A stretch of DNA of 64,000 bases. Source: Saprolegnia diclina VS20. Lineage: Eukaryota; Oomycota; Saprolegniomycetes; Saprolegniales; Saprolegniaceae. Positions 63,263-64,000 of this stretch are shown piece by piece. The stretch's first letter is position 1, and each line of letters starts with the position of its first letter. Where the stretch lies: assembly GCF_000281045.1 (NCBI RefSeq), contig NW_008246145.1, positions 105,100 to 169,099 of the forward strand. Reading direction: 5' to 3'. The notes beneath the pieces are model-generated. The model was not told where the DNA came from and ran no database searches. It saw only the letters and a list, made by a program, of their open reading frames with translations. The translations under genes and the position numbers were made by a program.

Positions 63263-63857
63263 CGTAGAGGCGCAACGCGGTCGGTTCAAGCGGTGGGCGG
63301 CGCAAAGGCGAAGTGCGAGTGAGCGAGAATGCTACGAGTGCGGTAATTAATGTTCCACGTCAAGGCATATCTTGGAAGATTAGGCTAAGCGCGCGAGCTC
63401 TCGCTCTGAGTATGCTCTGGAATCTTGGCCATTCGACGAACATCAAGAGGGACCACCATGGTGTCGCTGATCTTGGGTGTCGATTTTGCGTGCATATGTC
63501 CAGTGCTGGGAAGACTGATGACTCTGCTTGGAGAAAGGCGGCTCGGTCCAGAGGGGTGGCATGGATCCCCAAGAGGCTGGGCGACGGCATTGGATGCGAG
63601 GAACTTGCGCGGTGGTTTCATTGCATTCGCACCGACGTGCACGCGACACCTTGTCAACCATAGGATCTGATGAAAGGCTCGCTGTTACTACACTATGATC
63701 AACTACAACTACTGCGCGAATGCCGACACCTTGACGAGGCGAGGTTTCGTCTCGCTTCGAGTACACCACCGGACGACACGTACTCGGACATCTAGTACTC
63801 GGGCATCGCCATGCGGCGCATGCTTGCCAGCAGAGTCGCCGAGTGACACTGCACCAT
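63263..63857. other. Intergenic region upstream of the transporter
   Basis: No gene recognised. Contains short frames only. Confidence 0.4.
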
Positions 63858-64000
63858 GAGCTACTCGCCAGCGATCGCGATCGACGGCCTACACTTAAGA
63901 CGGCGCGGGCGGCAAGGTCGTCCCGCACGTGGTGCCCCGTCCGCTCACCCTCGACGAGATGGCTGCGATCGTCGAACAGGTTGCGACCGCCGCGCGCAAC
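63858..64000 (+). CDS. 5' part of a gene cut by the window edge
   Basis: The plus strand reads GGKVVPHVVPRPLTLDEMAA followed by IVEQVATAARN to the last base, with good codon use. An upstream MSYSPAIAID from ATG 63858 is a candidate first exon but is in another phase and would need an intron ending TTAAG at about 63,899. Too short to name. Confidence 0.35.

Noticed and set aside
1-64000. CRISPR arrays, tRNA and rRNA genes, insertion sequences, prophage
   Set aside because: Looked for and not found: no regularly spaced direct repeats, no convincing cloverleaf with a GGTTCGAATCC-type arm, no transposase frame.

Overview
This window looks like nuclear DNA of an oomycete, most likely a member of the Saprolegniales (inference). 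The reasons are GC-rich, very compact genes, introns of only about 38-60 nt with GTA/GTG donors and TAG acceptors, and oomycete-type gene content: a GT48 glucan synthase with an MIT domain, bZIPs with a replaced invariant Asn, a plant-like TKL receptor kinase and R1R2R3 Myb. No prokaryotic, organellar, viral or CRISPR feature was seen. Most genes are split, so exons were joined by hand from GT..AG introns that restore the reading frame.

Layout, left to right: PAN3 deadenylase subunit (+); electron-transfer flavoprotein beta subunit (-); a gene-poor stretch to 6.3 kb; two tandem atypical bZIP genes (+); a long SFI1-repeat/coiled-coil protein (+, 9.3-13.7 kb); a membrane-anchored RanBP2-finger HECT ligase (-); the TOR kinase (+, 16.3-27.3 kb, about fifty introns); a small hypothetical gene (+); a second TM/RanBP2-finger/HECT ligase (+), paralogous to the first; an F-box/leucine-rich-repeat gene with a frameshift (+); an R1R2R3 Myb (-); a gene-poor interval; a WW/B-box zinc-finger protein (-, 35.7-39.4 kb); decayed coding fragments at 40 kb; a beta-1,3-glucan synthase (+, 41.9-47.9 kb); two divergent small two-TM proteins; a tandem pair of Cys-rich two-TM proteins (+); a WBP11/ELF5-like splicing factor (-); a TKL receptor-like kinase (-); a gene-poor interval; a mitochondrial carrier (+); a secreted beta-trefoil lectin-like protein (+); a small repeat protein (-); a Pho84-type MFS transporter (-); and a cut-off gene at the right edge.

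Functional links are mostly those of a housekeeping region: mRNA decay and splicing (PAN3, WBP11-like), growth control (TOR), ubiquitin transfer (two HECTs, F-box protein), cell wall synthesis (GT48) and transport. TOR sits between two HECT paralogs whose first intron lies at the same codon, showing common descent. WW domains in the 35.7-39.4 kb gene and the proline-rich WBP11-like protein are a plausible but unproven pair.

The most unusual signal is not a gene. Short introns of unrelated genes (TOR, PAN3, HECT2, Myb, the WW/B-box gene, the TKL kinase) share identical 11-12-mers such as ACACTATTGTC, GATACCTTGATA and GATAGATTGATA, often near the splice sites. That is far more than chance predicts in 64 kb and suggests either introner-like elements or a shared intronic splicing code.
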